Of a stretch of 64,000 nucleotides of DNA, positions 35,000 to 45,119 are shown in pieces (within the stretch, counting starts at the first letter, position 1; every line of letters begins with the position of its first letter). The DNA comes from Ornithinibacillus sp. 4-3 (GTDB lineage: Bacteria; Bacillota; Bacilli; Bacillales; Amphibacillaceae): positions 2,204,001-2,268,000 of the forward strand of contig NZ_CP162599.1 in the NCBI RefSeq assembly GCF_040958695.1, read 5' to 3'. The translations under genes were made by a program, and so were the position numbers. The notes beneath the pieces are model-generated. The model worked only from the letters and a program-made list of their open reading frames with translations. It did not search any database and was not told where the DNA came from.

Positions 35000-36076
35000 T
35001 TAAGCTAATATAAGTCTTTTTACTGTATCATAATCTAAACGTTTAATGACTTCCACAAATAGTTTCACTGCGTTTTCAAAATCATCTCGATGCAAAATAG
35101 CAGCATGTGAGTGAATATAACGTGTTGCAATCGTAATGGAGACAGATGGTACACCATTTGCAGTAAGATGAATCGTTCCCGAATCTGTTCCACCACCTGG
35201 TATAGAGCTGTATTGATAAGGAATTTCCTTCTCATCCGCCACTTCGATAACTAAATCACGAAGTCCTTTATGAGAAATTGCAGATGCATCATACAAAATG
35301 ATTTGCGGTCCTTCTCCAAGCTTGCTATCAGCCTCTTTATCTGATACACCTGGCGTATCCCCTGCTACACCAACATCAACAGCAAAGGCAATATCTGGCT
35401 TGATTGCATGTGCTGATGTACGAGCACCACGAAGTCCTACTTCTTCTTGAACAGTACCTACCCCATATACTGTATTTGGATGCTGTTCGTCTTGTAGTCG
35501 TTTCAATACCTCAATTGCAATCGCACAACCAATTCGGTTATCCCAAGCCTTAGCTAATAACATTTTTTCATTTTTTAGTGGTACAAATTCAAAATATGGC
35601 ACAACTGAATCTCCTGGTCTTATCCCAAATTCTTCAGCTTCTTCCTTATTCATTGCACCCACATCAATAAACATATCTTTAATTTCCACTGTTTTATTAC
35701 GTTCTTTAGCTGATAAAATATGTGGAGGCTTTGAACCAATTACACCTGTTACATTGCCTTTTCTCGTCATGATTGTTACACGTTGAGCAAGCATCACCTG
35801 ACTCCACCAGCCACCAATTGTCTGGAAATAAATAAATCCATCCTTATCGATTCGAGTAACCATAAAACCAATTTCATCTAAATGCCCAGCAATCATTACT
35901 TTGGGACCATTCGCGTTACCAGTCTTTTCCGCAATTAAACTACCTAAATTATCTGTATAGACTTTATCTGCATATGGTGTAATATATTTTTCCATTACAT
36001 CTCTTGCTTCTTTTTCATGTCCAGAAATTGCATTTGCATCAGTTAATGCTTTAAACATTTTTAATGTTTCATCCAT
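35000..36076 (-). CDS. ysdC: M42 family aminopeptidase
   Basis: 358 residues. Cytosolic di-zinc aminopeptidase of the M42 (DNPE/glutamyl aminopeptidase) family, forming TET-type dodecamers in relatives. Zinc ligands and catalytic acids: [12 protein letters not shown] (His about 66), [10 protein letters not shown] (Asp about 180), [10 protein letters not shown] (Glu pair about 211), [12 protein letters not shown] (Asp), and the late His in [11 protein letters not shown]. All are present. The ribosome site is AGGAGG. Orthologue of B. subtilis ysdC, and in the same neighbourhood. Confidence 0.92.
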   Translation of the reverse strand: MDETLKMFKALTDANAISGHEKEARDVMEKYITPYADKVYTDNLGSLIAEKTGNANGPKVMIAGHLDEIGFMVTRIDKDGFIYFQTIGGWWSQVMLAQRVTIMTRKGNVTGVIGSKPPHILSAKERNKTVEIKDMFIDVGAMNKEEAEEFGIRPGDSVVPYFEFVPLKNEKMLLAKAWDNRIGCAIAIEVLKRLQDEQHPNTVYGVGTVQEEVGLRGARTSAHAIKPDIAFAVDVGVAGDTPGVSDKEADSKLGEGPQIILYDASAISHKGLRDLVIEVADEKEIPYQYSSIPGGGTDSGTIHLTANGVPSVSITIATRYIHSHAAILHRDDFENAVKLFVEVIKRLDYDTVKRLILA

Positions 36077-36140
36077 ACGAAATAATCCTCCTATAGTATA
36101 TGTTTTCCTAATTATAACGCTATTTTATTGAATAAGAAAA

Positions 36141-36629
36141 TTAATACCCTTGGTCCTGTCTTGCGAAATTAACTTCATTTTTTTCAACATATGCTTGCTG
36201 CACATCTTCTTCGGAAAAACCAAGCAATGCTCCAAGCTGTAAATAAGAAATCATAAGCTCATTATAGCTTGATTGATTTGGATTCTTTTGAAACTGAAGC
36301 ACCTTTTCAAACACATCAAGAAACTGTTCTGTTTGCCCATTTTTAGCTTTTTCTACATATAGCCCATCAATTGTGAAACCTTTTTCAATGCCTAAGGATA
36401 ATATAAAATGCACACCATCAACATATTCTTCTAAAATTACTGAGCGTTCACTACTTGCTTTGGAACTCCAAAATTTAAAGCAACGAGTTTCATTTGCTAA
36501 TTCACCAAGTTCTACTAATAATGCTAAGATTTTTTTTGTAAATAAATCATCTCTTTCTGTTAGTTGCTTATTTTCCTCAATATAGGAGTCTAATTCTTTC
36601 TGCATCGCAAATAGTTTATTCCATTCCAC
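36141..36629 (-). CDS. Dimeric (MazG-like) dUTP diphosphatase
   Basis: 162 residues, all-alpha dUTPase type 2. Hydrolyses dUTP to dUMP and keeps uracil out of DNA. Seen are the metal-binding ELGELANETRCFKFW (ExxE, about 41-55) and EEYVDGVHFILSLG (ExxD, about 67-80), typical of the dimeric dUTPase/MazG superfamily. No signal or membrane part. Downstream on the minus strand from the VTT protein gene, with its own GAGGTTTTAC-like ribosome site. The family call rests on motifs; the trimeric type is excluded. Confidence 0.82.
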   Translation of the reverse strand: MEWNKLFAMQKELDSYIEENKQLTERDDLFTKKILALLVELGELANETRCFKFWSSKASSERSVILEEYVDGVHFILSLGIEKGFTIDGLYVEKAKNGQTEQFLDVFEKVLQFQKNPNQSSYNELMISYLQLGALLGFSEEDVQQAYVEKNEVNFARQDQGY

Positions 36630-36693
36630 AAGTAAAACCTCTTTCTACATTTATGTTCCTTTTAGTTTATCATATATCGGATGAATGTTTCTT

Positions 36694-37257
36694 TTAAATA
36701 AAAAACTCATTCCATCTGAGACGCTGTAATTTCTTTCTGTTACTAAGCATCATGAGGATTACAATCATTAGCAAAATCATGCTATAAAGGCTAAAGTGTT
36801 CATTTATGCTTTTACCTACAATTGTATAAATACATACAAAGGGTACGGTACTTAAAATCGTATTTTTTATATATTCCTTGAAGTTTCCAGACTGCTCCAA
36901 AATACAAAATGCTAATAATTGAAAATGCATAAATGGAATAAGGCGAAGCATTGTAATATACCCTACTGAGAGATGTGTATACTTACCAAATAACTTCTGC
37001 TTCATTTGAATCAATTTTTTCATTGCATTTGGATATGTGCTCATCGCTAAATAAAAGATAAAACTTGATAAGACAAAACCAATTAATGATAGTATGATTC
37101 CTGTAATTGGTCCAAAAATAACGCCTCCAGCAATACAAAGCACAATAGCTGGAATAAATAAAAATGGACGAATAATATGGATAAATATAAATAAAATGAC
37201 CGCATCATAAACTTGATGATGAATGAGGTAATATAAATGCTCATGAATAGATTCCAT
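36694..37257 (-). CDS. TVP38/TMEM64 (VTT) family membrane protein
   Basis: 187 residues with about five hydrophobic segments. The VTT core is visible: FIPAIVLCIAGGVIFGPITG, then IILSLIGFVLSSFIFYLA, and MLRLIPFMHFQLLAFCILE. The superfamily (with DedA) includes lipid scramblases/transporters such as the undecaprenyl-phosphate flippase group; the substrate here is unknown. The start at 37257 follows GGGAGAG; upstream ATGs lack a site. Confidence 0.78.
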   Translation of the reverse strand: MESIHEHLYYLIHHQVYDAVILFIFIHIIRPFLFIPAIVLCIAGGVIFGPITGIILSLIGFVLSSFIFYLAMSTYPNAMKKLIQMKQKLFGKYTHLSVGYITMLRLIPFMHFQLLAFCILEQSGNFKEYIKNTILSTVPFVCIYTIVGKSINEHFSLYSMILLMIVILMMLSNRKKLQRLRWNEFFI

Positions 37258-37324
37258 CGCTGTCTCTCCCATCATGTAAAATCAAACCACTTTCTCTTTG
37301 ATATATATGTTGGAAGATAGGCGC

Positions 37325-37591
37325 TTATGAGAAGTAATAATATAGAAGCAATGCTGCTTGTATCAAGAAAAGTATAGGTACACCAAGTACAAATTGCCGA
37401 TGCTTCGTCTTATGACGCCATAGATACATACCTATCCACACCCCAAGAGCTCCACCAATCACGGAAAGAAACCAAAGTGAATTCTCAGAAATTCTTTGCT
37501 TGCGGCGTCTTGCTTTTTGTTTATCTATTGCCATAGTGAGCAATGCAATAAGATTGATGATAAGTAAATAAGACATTAGGATTGTATCCAT
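37325..37591 (-). CDS. ysdA: DUF1294 membrane protein YsdA
   Basis: 88 residues: three hydrophobic segments (about 4-22, 39-56, 65-86) and a basic KQKARRRKQRISEN between the first two, with the DUF1294 signature WFLSVIGGALGVWIGMYLWRH KT-like core. Function unknown. In B. subtilis ysdA follows the infC-rpmI-rplT genes; here it has been separated from them by about 8 kb carrying the cad and MerR-ABC genes. The start is the ATG after GGGAGGG; a longer frame upstream is unlikely. Confidence 0.85.
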   Translation of the reverse strand: MDTILMSYLLIINLIALLTMAIDKQKARRRKQRISENSLWFLSVIGGALGVWIGMYLWRHKTKHRQFVLGVPILFLIQAALLLYYYFS

Positions 37592-37798
37592 TATTTCCCT
37601 CCCTGGCTTGTGCTTAGTTTTTACAAAAAAGTACAAGATATAACTGATTTATAAGGATTGGAAACAGTCACGAGCTTCATTTCACAATAATAGAATGCTT
37701 AACGAATGAATGTAAGTTTGCACTTATATTAGCACTGAATGGATCCATTGTGAATGTTAATTGATGTTAAACCACTATCTCATAACTACATTAGTTTA

Positions 37799-38848
37799 CT
37801 ATTTTACTTCCAGTTCCTGTATTTTCTGAGCTATATATTTTGCATCATCACTAACGCCATATATAAGGGCTGAACTTCTTCTACTCTGCCAACTTAACCC
37901 TATGAAATACAACCCAACTACATTCGTAACACCCAAAGCGTGTAATGGTTTGCCATGACCATTTAAAATTCCATCAATTTGTATCCATGAATAATCATTT
38001 CGATAACCAGTTGCCCATATCACATTTTGTATTTGTTTAGAAATACCATTATTAAAGAATGCCTTACCATCTTTAATTTCGCTTAACTTGCCTACAATTT
38101 TTGCATTATTTTGAACTGTTTTGTAGTCATTCCCTATTAAAGGCTCTCTTTTCCTTAACATTTTTCCTACAAAAGAATCTGGCTTTGCCTGACCAATTCG
38201 GAATGTTTCTAACCACCAAAAGAGACTTCGTCCAGCAATATTTTGAGGAAAACTTTTCATTGGTTTGCTTTGTGATAGTATAACTTGATGTGTTTTACTC
38301 AATTCCGCAGCAATTTGAACACCCGTATTACCAGCACCTACGATTAACACATTCCCATTTGGTATTTGAGAAGGGTTCCGATATTTAGAAGCATGGATTG
38401 CAAAGCTTGCTGTGCCATCATGAATATTTGGAACAAAAGGAGTATAAAAAGCACCAGTAGCAATAACTATTTGTTTAGCTTTATACGTTTTATTTTGAGT
38501 GATGACTAAAAACTGTTGTTTCTCATTCTGGGTTAATTTGACGACCTTTTGCTGATAAATTATGGGCAATTCATTATGTATTATGAAAGTAGATAAATAA
38601 TCTGCAATTTCATTTTTATCTGGAAATCCTTTTGGATCACCTTTTAAATGAAAACCATGTAATTGACTGTAGCTTCTGGGAGTAAATAAACGTAATGAAT
38701 CATAACGATTTCGCCAAGACATACCAGATTGTTCATTCTCATCAAGAATGACGAAAGGAATGCTTTTTCGTTTTAGTGAAAATCCCATAGCTAAACCAGC
38801 TTGCCCGCCACCAATTATTATTACATCATATGCCATAGAATTTCTCAT
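37799..38848 (-). CDS. FAD-dependent flavoprotein monooxygenase-like protein (CzcO type)
   Basis: 349 residues. Two Rossmann folds: FAD site [15 protein letters not shown] (about 8-22) and NADPH site [19 protein letters not shown] (about 167-185), with an intermediate [11 protein letters not shown] and a late [14 protein letters not shown]. It resembles YhjA/CzcO-like NAD(P)/FAD oxidoreductases, often found next to metal-resistance genes. The substrate is unknown. The start ATG overlaps the TGA of cadA (ATGA), after a GAGG site, so translation is coupled to the metal pump. The in-frame extension further upstream lies inside cadA and is not used. Confidence 0.82.
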   Translation of the reverse strand: MRNSMAYDVIIIGGGQAGLAMGFSLKRKSIPFVILDENEQSGMSWRNRYDSLRLFTPRSYSQLHGFHLKGDPKGFPDKNEIADYLSTFIIHNELPIIYQQKVVKLTQNEKQQFLVITQNKTYKAKQIVIATGAFYTPFVPNIHDGTASFAIHASKYRNPSQIPNGNVLIVGAGNTGVQIAAELSKTHQVILSQSKPMKSFPQNIAGRSLFWWLETFRIGQAKPDSFVGKMLRKREPLIGNDYKTVQNNAKIVGKLSEIKDGKAFFNNGISKQIQNVIWATGYRNDYSWIQIDGILNGHGKPLHALGVTNVVGLYFIGLSWQSRRSSALIYGVSDDAKYIAQKIQELEVK

Positions 38849-40968
38849 TTCTTTATCCTCAATAATCGTAAACTGTTTAATGTCACAAGTAATGTCGCTC
38901 CCATATCTGCAAATATCGCTATCCACAATGTTAACCACCCAGGAACGACTAACAGTAAAGCAATAGCTTTAATACCCAGAGAGAAGATAATATTCTGCTT
39001 GATAATCATTAATGCTTTTCGGCTTAACTGAACAGTATATGGTAGCTTATTCAAATCATCCGACATAAGAGCAATATCTGCTGTTTCTAGGGCTGTATCA
39101 GTTCCTGCGCCGCCCATGGCTACTCCAACCGTAGAAGCTGCAAGTGCTGGAGCATCATTTACACCATCACCAATCATTGCTACATTTTGATGTTTTTCTC
39201 GAAATTCTTTAATGTAAGTCAACTTATCTTCTGGCAATAAATCCGCTTTAACATCCGTAACCCCAACTTGTTGACCAATTGCTTTTGCAGTTCGTTGGTT
39301 ATCACCTGTCAGCATGACTGTTTCGATACCAAGTTGTTTTAATTTACTTATGACTGCTTTGGATGATCCTCTTACTTCATCTGCAACTGCAATAAATGCA
39401 AGGATCTCTGTTTCTGTTCCTAAAATCATCACCGTTTTTCCTGCCGTTTGTAAATCGATAATCGTTTCTTTTTGTTTATTACTTATTTGATTATGCAATC
39501 CTTCAAAAAGACTTGGGCTTCCAACATAATATATTTCATGATTTATCCTTGCTTTAACGCCCTTTCCTGTAATCGATTGAAATTCTTTCATAGATATATT
39601 GTTGAAATGTAATCCTTTTTCTTCCACCTTTCTTATAATAGCGGAGGCAAGAGGGTGTTGTGAGCCTTTTTCAATTGCTGCTGTAATAATCAATAGTTCG
39701 TCTTCGCTTCTGCTATACGTTACAATATCTGTGACAGAAGGGACGCCTTTTGTTAATGTTCCTGTTTTATCAAAAGCAATGGCTTTAAGATTTCCCGTTT
39801 CTTCTAAGTAGACACCACCTTTAATTAACACACCATTTTTAGCAGCATTTCCAATGGCAGTCACTACAGCAACGGGAGTAGAAATAACCAAGGCACAAGG
39901 ACAACCAACTACAAGTGCAGCTAGACCTTGATAAACCCATGTACTCCAATCCCCACCAATAATTAATGGGGGGATAACAGCAATCAACATAGCTAAAATG
40001 ACAATAGCCGGAGTATAGTATTTAGCAAATTTATCAACAAATGTTTGAGAAGGTGCTCGTTCTGCTTGCGCTTCCTCTACAAGGTAGATAATTTTTGAAA
40101 GCGTGGTATCTTCCACTCTCTTTGTTACTCTAACCTCCAGCAAGCCTTCTTCATTTAATGTTCCAGCAAAAACTTCATCATCTATTGTTTTTGTAATAGG
40201 AACACTTTCACCTGTAATGGCAGCTTGGTTTAAGGTAGAGGTTCCTTTAAAAACTGTTCCATCCATCGCTAATTTCTGACCAGGTTTTACAATCATAATA
40301 TCGCCAATTTGAATATCTTCCACATGGATACTCATTTCTTGATTTTCTCGACGAATTAAGGCTTCTTTTGGTGCAATATCCATTAAGGACTCGATGGATT
40401 GACGAGCTTTATCCATGGAATAACGCTCCAATGCTTCACTAATGGCAAAAAGGATAACAACCGTCGCCCCTTCTAACCATTCGCCTATGATAGCTGCCCC
40501 AATAATCGCAATGGTCATTAGTGTATTCATATCGAATTGTAATCTAATGAGATTTCTAAGACCTTTAATAAAGAGTGTGTAACCACCAATTAGAATAGAC
40601 GTTGCATACCCAATAGTCACAAAGATATGAGCTTCTTCTATTTGTTTTCCTAAAAACCAACTAACCAGGAGTAATAGAGCTGAAATATAGACCTTTATAT
40701 TCTCTTTTTGTTTCCAAAAAGGTGGATAATCTACTTTTTGTTCTTTTTCACCTCGCACCTTTAAATTTTCAAATGCTCCTGCTCTTTCTAGTTCCTCAAT
40801 GGTTGTTCTCCCTTTTACATAAATTTTTGAAGCTCCAAAATTTACTTCAGCGTTTTCCACACCTTGTATTTTCTTTACATTATTTTCAAAAGTCTTTGCA
40901 CAACTTGCACAACTAAAACCTTGTACACGATAAGTTTTTATTTCTTCTTTCGAAAGTGATTCAGACAT
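38845..40968 (-). CDS. cadA: Cd2+/Zn2+/Pb2+-exporting P1B-ATPase
   Basis: 707 residues, as in CadA pumps. Expels soft divalent metals from the cytosol. One N-terminal HMA domain with [11 protein letters not shown] (Cys20, Cys23); transmembrane metal site CPCALV; phosphorylation site [18 protein letters not shown] in the N-domain; [10 protein letters not shown] hinge. All P1B-2 motifs are present and the frame is intact. The start overlaps the 3' end of cadC by 8 bases. Controlled, by context, through the CadC operators at 41349 and 41394. Confidence 0.95.
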   Translation of the reverse strand: MSESLSKEEIKTYRVQGFSCASCAKTFENNVKKIQGVENAEVNFGASKIYVKGRTTIEELERAGAFENLKVRGEKEQKVDYPPFWKQKENIKVYISALLLLVSWFLGKQIEEAHIFVTIGYATSILIGGYTLFIKGLRNLIRLQFDMNTLMTIAIIGAAIIGEWLEGATVVILFAISEALERYSMDKARQSIESLMDIAPKEALIRRENQEMSIHVEDIQIGDIMIVKPGQKLAMDGTVFKGTSTLNQAAITGESVPITKTIDDEVFAGTLNEEGLLEVRVTKRVEDTTLSKIIYLVEEAQAERAPSQTFVDKFAKYYTPAIVILAMLIAVIPPLIIGGDWSTWVYQGLAALVVGCPCALVISTPVAVVTAIGNAAKNGVLIKGGVYLEETGNLKAIAFDKTGTLTKGVPSVTDIVTYSRSEDELLIITAAIEKGSQHPLASAIIRKVEEKGLHFNNISMKEFQSITGKGVKARINHEIYYVGSPSLFEGLHNQISNKQKETIIDLQTAGKTVMILGTETEILAFIAVADEVRGSSKAVISKLKQLGIETVMLTGDNQRTAKAIGQQVGVTDVKADLLPEDKLTYIKEFREKHQNVAMIGDGVNDAPALAASTVGVAMGGAGTDTALETADIALMSDDLNKLPYTVQLSRKALMIIKQNIIFSLGIKAIALLLVVPGWLTLWIAIFADMGATLLVTLNSLRLLRIKK

Positions 40969-41329
40969 TTACTTTCGCTTCTTTCTGATGGATTAACGTA
41001 ATAGAAATTAGTTGCTTAATATGATCATCATCCAAGGAATAAAAAGCAAGTTTTCCTTCCTTTCGGTACTTCACAATTTTTTGTTTATGAAGTGTTCGTA
41101 AATGGTGAGAGGCAGTTGCGACAGATGATCCTATAATATTTGCAATGTCACATACACATAACTCATCATCTATACATAAGGCGTAAGATATTTTTGTTCT
41201 ATTTTCATCTGCAAGTACTTTGAATAATTGAGAAACACGAGATAAATCTTCATTTTGTAATTCTTCTTGTATCCGATTAACTTTTTCCTCATCATAACAG
41301 TAAACTTCACACATATCTTTTTTTACCAA
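40961..41329 (-). CDS. cadC: CadC, ArsR/SmtB-family metal sensor repressor
   Basis: 122 residues, exactly the length of pI258 CadC, when started at the TTG at 41327-41329 (8 bases after GGTGGAG). Winged-helix repressor that leaves DNA on binding Cd/Pb/Zn. The four metal-site cysteines fall at the known positions: Cys7 and Cys11 (MCEVYC), Cys58 and Cys60 (ELCVCDIA). The recognition helix region is [20 protein letters not shown]; the C-terminus KEAKVNV matches CadC. First gene of cadC-cadA-flavoprotein. Confidence 0.95.
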   Translation of the reverse strand: MVKKDMCEVYCYDEEKVNRIQEELQNEDLSRVSQLFKVLADENRTKISYALCIDDELCVCDIANIIGSSVATASHHLRTLHKQKIVKYRKEGKLAFYSLDDDHIKQLISITLIHQKEAKVNV

Positions 41330-41348
41330 ATTGATCACTCCACCTTTG

Positions 41349-41366
41349 TTCAAATACTCATTTGAA
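41349..41366 (-). promoter_or_regulatory. CadC-type operator, proximal
   Basis: TTCAAAT-ACTC-ATTTGAA, perfect 7-bp arms, 20 bases ahead of the cadC start and downstream of the -10. The arms fit the cad operator pattern (TCAAAT...ATTTGA). Confidence 0.82.
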
Positions 41367-41393
41367 TATATATTATATTATTCCCTTCATACA

Positions 41394-41411
41394 TTCAAGT
41401 TTACATTTGAA
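41394..41411 (-). promoter_or_regulatory. CadC-type operator, distal, at the -35
   Basis: TTCAAGT-TTAC-ATTTGAA, the same design with one mismatch. On the minus strand its TTGAAT can act as a -35, with TAATAT 17 bases on, so the two operators bracket the promoter. Confidence 0.7.
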
Positions 41412-41543
41412 TATAATATGATTAGCTCTTTATGATTTTCCAATTTTCAAACGTATTTAGACCTGGTAATACTAACAACAAGCATAAACTACTTTCCTTA
41501 TCATCATGCATATAATGAAATAGTGACTTTAAAAATAAGAAAT

Positions 41544-41575
41544 AAAAAAAGATTGCTTTTACGCAATCTTTTTTA
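41544..41575 (-). terminator. Terminator of the MerR-ABC operon
   Basis: AAAAAAGATTGC and GCAATCTTTTTT pair, T-run on the minus strand, 28 bases past the ABC gene. Between here and 41412 I see nothing else. Confidence 0.88.
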
Positions 41576-41602
41576 CTCTGCATCAGTTTTATTTGATTTG
41601 AT

Positions 41603-43336
41603 TTATGTCAACTGTTGTTCAGCAAACGAACGATACAGCTCATGTGATTTTATTAATTCCTGATGTGTTCCTTTTCCAGTGATTTCTCCATTTTCAATAA
41701 AGATTATTTGGTCTGCATCAATAATCGTTGCTAAACGATGGGCAATCACAAATGTCGTTCTTCCTTCCATCAATCGCTGTAAGGCTTTTTGTACAACCTG
41801 CTCTGATTGGCTGTCAAGACTAGCTGTTGCTTCATCCAGCAATAAAATCTTCGGATCGCGCAAGAAAGCTCTAGCAATATTAATACGCTGTCGCTGTCCA
41901 CCTGATAATTTCGTGCCTCGCTCGCCGACTTGGGTATTCATTCCATTTGGTAGCTCTTTAATAAACTGCGCAGCATAAGCCATTTCCGCTACTGCCCAAA
42001 GCTTTTCATCCGCAATTTCATCCGCATTTTCTAATCCATATGTCAAATTATCACGAATAGTTCCAGACATCATCGAGCTCTCTTGTGATACATATCCGAG
42101 TTGAGAACGCCAAGATGCCAAGGAAATATCTTGGATTGATTCACCGCCAAGTAAAATAACACCTTCATTCGGCTCATAATAACGTTCAATCAAGCCAAAT
42201 ACTGTGGTTTTCCCACCGCCGCTTGGCCCAGCAAATGCGACCATTTCTCCGGGCGCAGCAGAAAATGATATCTTATTTAAAACCCGTTCTCCCTCTTCAT
42301 AAGAAAAGCTAACTTCTTTAAATTCTAATGGTAGGTCACCAATTTGTTTTTCAGATCCAGGCAATACCTCTTCCTCTTCTTCTTGCAAAATTTCTGAAAT
42401 CCTTTCCGTAGCCCCTTTTGCTTTTTGTAATTCCGTAAAGAACATTGCAAATGTTGTAATAGGAAAGACGATTTGAAATAAATATAAAAGAAACGCAACA
42501 AGTGATCCAGTCGTCATGGTCCCTTGTTCTACACGGATACCACCATAACCAATAATCATGACAATAACAAGCATTACAATCATATACATAAATGGTGCAA
42601 TAACAGAGAAAATTTTCGCCTCTTTCAAGCCTGTCTGCAATAGCTTGAAAATCCCCTGCAAGCCACGCTTCTCTTCCTTCTGCTCTGCTGTAGAAGATTT
42701 CATTAATCTAATTTCACTAACTGTCTGTTGAATTTCCCCTTGGAAATTAGCCGTCTGATCCTGAAGACTGCGGGATACTTTGGCCATTCGATTTCCTAGT
42801 GGTAGCATTACAGCCAATGTAATTGGAACAGCAATAAACATAATTAATGTCATTTTCCAATCCATGAAAAGGAGAATAATAACTGCTCCAATAATAGAAA
42901 TCAGACCGGAAATAAACTGTGGGAAATGCTGAGAAACCAAATCCTTTACAATCCCCGTATCATTAATAACACGACTAACAGACTCCCCACTTGGCTGCTT
43001 TTGGAAATAAGGAACCGGAAGGCGGATCAGCTTTTTCCATAAAATTTCTCTCAGCCTTGCAACAACCTTCTGCCCAACATAAGCAAGTGCATAAGCTGAT
43101 AACCCATCTACTAAAGCATGTGCAATAAATACACCAATAATTAGAGCAATAAAACGCCAGTCTAAATCAGCGATGGAAAATCCGTCTACTAGCTCTCTTG
43201 TTAAAAGTGGAATCGTAAGTCCCACTAGTGTGGTCAGTATACTTCCTATTAAACCTAATATTAAAACAAGCTTCGGAATTCTTGTGGATAGTAAAAGCTT
43301 CATAAAATTACTTGATGATTGTTTTGATGATTCCAT
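41603..43336 (-). CDS. Multidrug ABC exporter, BmrA-like half-transporter
   Basis: 577 residues. N-terminal six-helix exporter domain (about 20-310) fused to an ATPase: Walker A GPSGGGKTT (about 374-382), Q-loop YVSQES, signature LSGGQRQRI, Walker B LLLDEATASLD, H-loop IAHRLAT. Full-length half-transporter of the LmrA/BmrA type that should act as a homodimer on hydrophobic drugs. Its ATG follows directly on the MerR-gene stop (ribosome site GGAGAGG inside that gene's end), so the pair is co-translated and the MerR protein probably controls it. Confidence 0.9.
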   Translation of the reverse strand: MESSKQSSSNFMKLLLSTRIPKLVLILGLIGSILTTLVGLTIPLLTRELVDGFSIADLDWRFIALIIGVFIAHALVDGLSAYALAYVGQKVVARLREILWKKLIRLPVPYFQKQPSGESVSRVINDTGIVKDLVSQHFPQFISGLISIIGAVIILLFMDWKMTLIMFIAVPITLAVMLPLGNRMAKVSRSLQDQTANFQGEIQQTVSEIRLMKSSTAEQKEEKRGLQGIFKLLQTGLKEAKIFSVIAPFMYMIVMLVIVMIIGYGGIRVEQGTMTTGSLVAFLLYLFQIVFPITTFAMFFTELQKAKGATERISEILQEEEEEVLPGSEKQIGDLPLEFKEVSFSYEEGERVLNKISFSAAPGEMVAFAGPSGGGKTTVFGLIERYYEPNEGVILLGGESIQDISLASWRSQLGYVSQESSMMSGTIRDNLTYGLENADEIADEKLWAVAEMAYAAQFIKELPNGMNTQVGERGTKLSGGQRQRINIARAFLRDPKILLLDEATASLDSQSEQVVQKALQRLMEGRTTFVIAHRLATIIDADQIIFIENGEITGKGTHQELIKSHELYRSFAEQQLT

Positions 43337-44149
43337 TTAATCCTCTCCTTCTTCCTCATCCCATAATGGACCCATATAATTTGTTGTTACTTGCTCAAGC
43401 CATGCTTCTTCCTCTTCTGTGATCGGAGTTGGAACAAGACGCTCAATTTCTTCAACATATGCTTCTAGCCTTTGTTCATTCGCTTTGTCCTCAATATCCA
43501 AGGAAAAAATCTCTGTTAATTCTTTCAAAGAATCCATATCTACAACTTCCAGGATAAGTTGGAAAAAATCATCTAACATTTGTTTAACATCTGGGTCATC
43601 TGCAGGCTTCCCACAATGCTCCTTGACCTGCTTATAAAATGCTAATATTTTCTGTTCAAAGAGCATCTTTTCCTCAGGTGCCTGCGGGAACATTTTCTTT
43701 ATAATTTCATCCTTAATAATTCCTTTTGATAGCTCCTCCTGCTTCTTCTCATTTTGCATACTAGCCAGTAAGCTGATGAGCACAGCTTGATCCACTTCTT
43801 TTTCATTTTCTAAAAGATACACTGTTCGTTGAATAGCCTCTAAAGCAATATCAATCTGTTCCTTATCTTTGATTAACTTTGATTCCTGTAACCTTAACGT
43901 ATCAATAAAGCTTAGATCAAAGGTATCTGGTTGCATATATTTCTTGATATCATCCAAGCTCATCCCTAAAAATTTCATAGTCATAATCTTATGTAACTGA
44001 ATCATATCTTCTTTTTCATAAACACGATGCCCTGTATGTTCATCGCGTTTTGGATTTAATATATTTTTCTCATCATAATAATGCAATGTCCTTACAGATA
44101 CACCTGTAGATTTGGCAAATTCACTAATGGAAAATGTCTCCTTTTTCAT
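43337..44149 (-). CDS. MerR-family transcription regulator
   Basis: 270 residues. N-terminal MerR winged helix (FSISEFAKSTGVSVRTLHYY DEK-type, about 6-75), coiled-coil dimer helix (about 80-130), and an acidic helical C-terminal sensor domain resembling the TipA class. Start: the ATG at 44149. The in-frame ATG at 44188 lies within the promoter -10, so it cannot be used. Likely activates its own operon (itself plus the ABC exporter) on binding a drug, as judged by the typical 19-bp-spacer promoter. Confidence 0.88.
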   Translation of the reverse strand: MKKETFSISEFAKSTGVSVRTLHYYDEKNILNPKRDEHTGHRVYEKEDMIQLHKIMTMKFLGMSLDDIKKYMQPDTFDLSFIDTLRLQESKLIKDKEQIDIALEAIQRTVYLLENEKEVDQAVLISLLASMQNEKKQEELSKGIIKDEIIKKMFPQAPEEKMLFEQKILAFYKQVKEHCGKPADDPDVKQMLDDFFQLILEVVDMDSLKELTEIFSLDIEDKANEQRLEAYVEEIERLVPTPITEEEEAWLEQVTTNYMGPLWDEEEGED

Positions 44150-44183
44150 TTCCGTCTCAAATCTCCTCTCAATTAATAACTTT

Positions 44184-44214
44184 ATCATATCACCTCACGT
44201 TACGTTAGGTGCAA
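44184..44214 (-). promoter_or_regulatory. MerR-type promoter with 19-bp spacer and dyad
   Basis: Minus strand: TTGCAC (44209-44214), 19 bases, TATGAT (44184-44189). The spacer region holds the dyad CACCTAACGT/ACGTGAGGTG (one mismatch). An overlong spacer with a central dyad is the hallmark of MerR-activated promoters. Confidence 0.85.
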
Positions 44215-44311
44215 GAGGATTTTTTTATTTTTACTTGCTTTAACATAAATGGTTATCCAAAATGGGTTGTCTCTTGTACATAAAAAAATATACTAAATGA
44301 AAGAGTAGGGA

Positions 44312-44617
44312 ATGATGAACAAAATTACTTTAGCAAGGAATTACTTGCAAGAAGAGCAGGATGAAAAAATTTAGTGGTACTAGACAAGCATTTGCTAAGC
44401 GAGAAAACGGAGAATCTCTTCCAGATATGATTAACTGCAATGCTATCGCTACATTATTTGCTATTTCTTTGGATCAATTACTTTATCATGATGGAGAAAT
44501 AAGTGAATTTCCTATCCTGTCAAAGAGAAAGTACTTGATTATGTAAAAGTGCCAAAGGAGGCTATCGACATAATCATCATGCAGAAAGGAGATACTCAGT
44601 ATTTTCTATATGTTTAA
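44312..44617 (+). pseudogene. Decayed XRE-family regulator, possibly with AbrB-like tail
   Basis: Pieces in changing frames: MNKITLARNYLQEEQDEKI from 44315, stop, then TRQAFAKRENGESLPDMINC followed by NAIATLFAISLDQLLYHDGE (in the frame opened at 44361), then KVPKEAIDIIIMQKGDTQ to a stop at 44617. The middle piece is clearly the HTH of XRE regulators (TRQAVAKWENGESLPD...L..LF.VSLD.LL..DGE). The tail recalls the AbrB-like IVIPKEAR...KPGD segment fused to such regulators. At least two frameshifts; no function expected. Confidence 0.65.
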
Positions 44618-44621
44618 TCAA

Positions 44622-44651
44622 AGATAGACACCCCATTTTTTGAAGTGTCTG
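44622..44651. terminator. Weak hairpin past the VOC gene
   Basis: AGACACCCC and GAAGTGTCT form a short imperfect stem, with only a broken T-run on the minus strand. Confidence 0.35.
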
Positions 44652-44684
44652 CTCATTGCATATTCAAATTCATATATCAATCTT

Positions 44685-45119
44685 CTAAAAATCAATTACT
44701 AACATATCATTTTCATCAAACTTCCAATCACCGCCAGAAGCAACTTCCCAATAGTAGCCATCAGGATCTCGAAAGTAACCACTATATCCGCCCCAATCAA
44801 CTATTTGTGGCTCTTTGACAATGACTCCACCAACCTCTTTTACACGTAACATTAAGTCGTCTACTTCTTGCTTTGATTTCATATTGCAGGCTAATGTGAT
44901 ACCAGAAAACTTATTAGAATTAATTTCTGGTGGGTTATCTGCATTGATGTCTTTTGCTAATTCTTCGATTGGATATAGTTCTAATTTACTTCCTTGATTA
45001 TTAAAAAATACGATAGGTGCATCATTTTTTGCCAAAGTTTGAAAACCAATACTTTTGTAAAATGATAGTGACTTTTCTAAATTAGAAACGCCTAAACAAA
45101 TTAAATTTATCCTGTTCAT
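44685..45119 (-). CDS. VOC-superfamily (glyoxalase/dioxygenase-like) protein
   Basis: 144 residues with two beta-alpha-beta-beta-beta units: INLICLGVSNLEKSLSFYKS and SGITLACNMKSKQEVDDLML, ending in GGYSGYFRDPDGYYWEVASG. This pattern marks glyoxalase/bleomycin-resistance/dioxygenase proteins; the Glu of the last motif is a likely metal ligand, the first ligand is not clear. Substrate unknown. The start at 45119 follows AAAGGAG; a few codons further up lack a site. Confidence 0.85.
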   Translation of the reverse strand: MNRINLICLGVSNLEKSLSFYKSIGFQTLAKNDAPIVFFNNQGSKLELYPIEELAKDINADNPPEINSNKFSGITLACNMKSKQEVDDLMLRVKEVGGVIVKEPQIVDWGGYSGYFRDPDGYYWEVASGGDWKFDENDMLVIDF

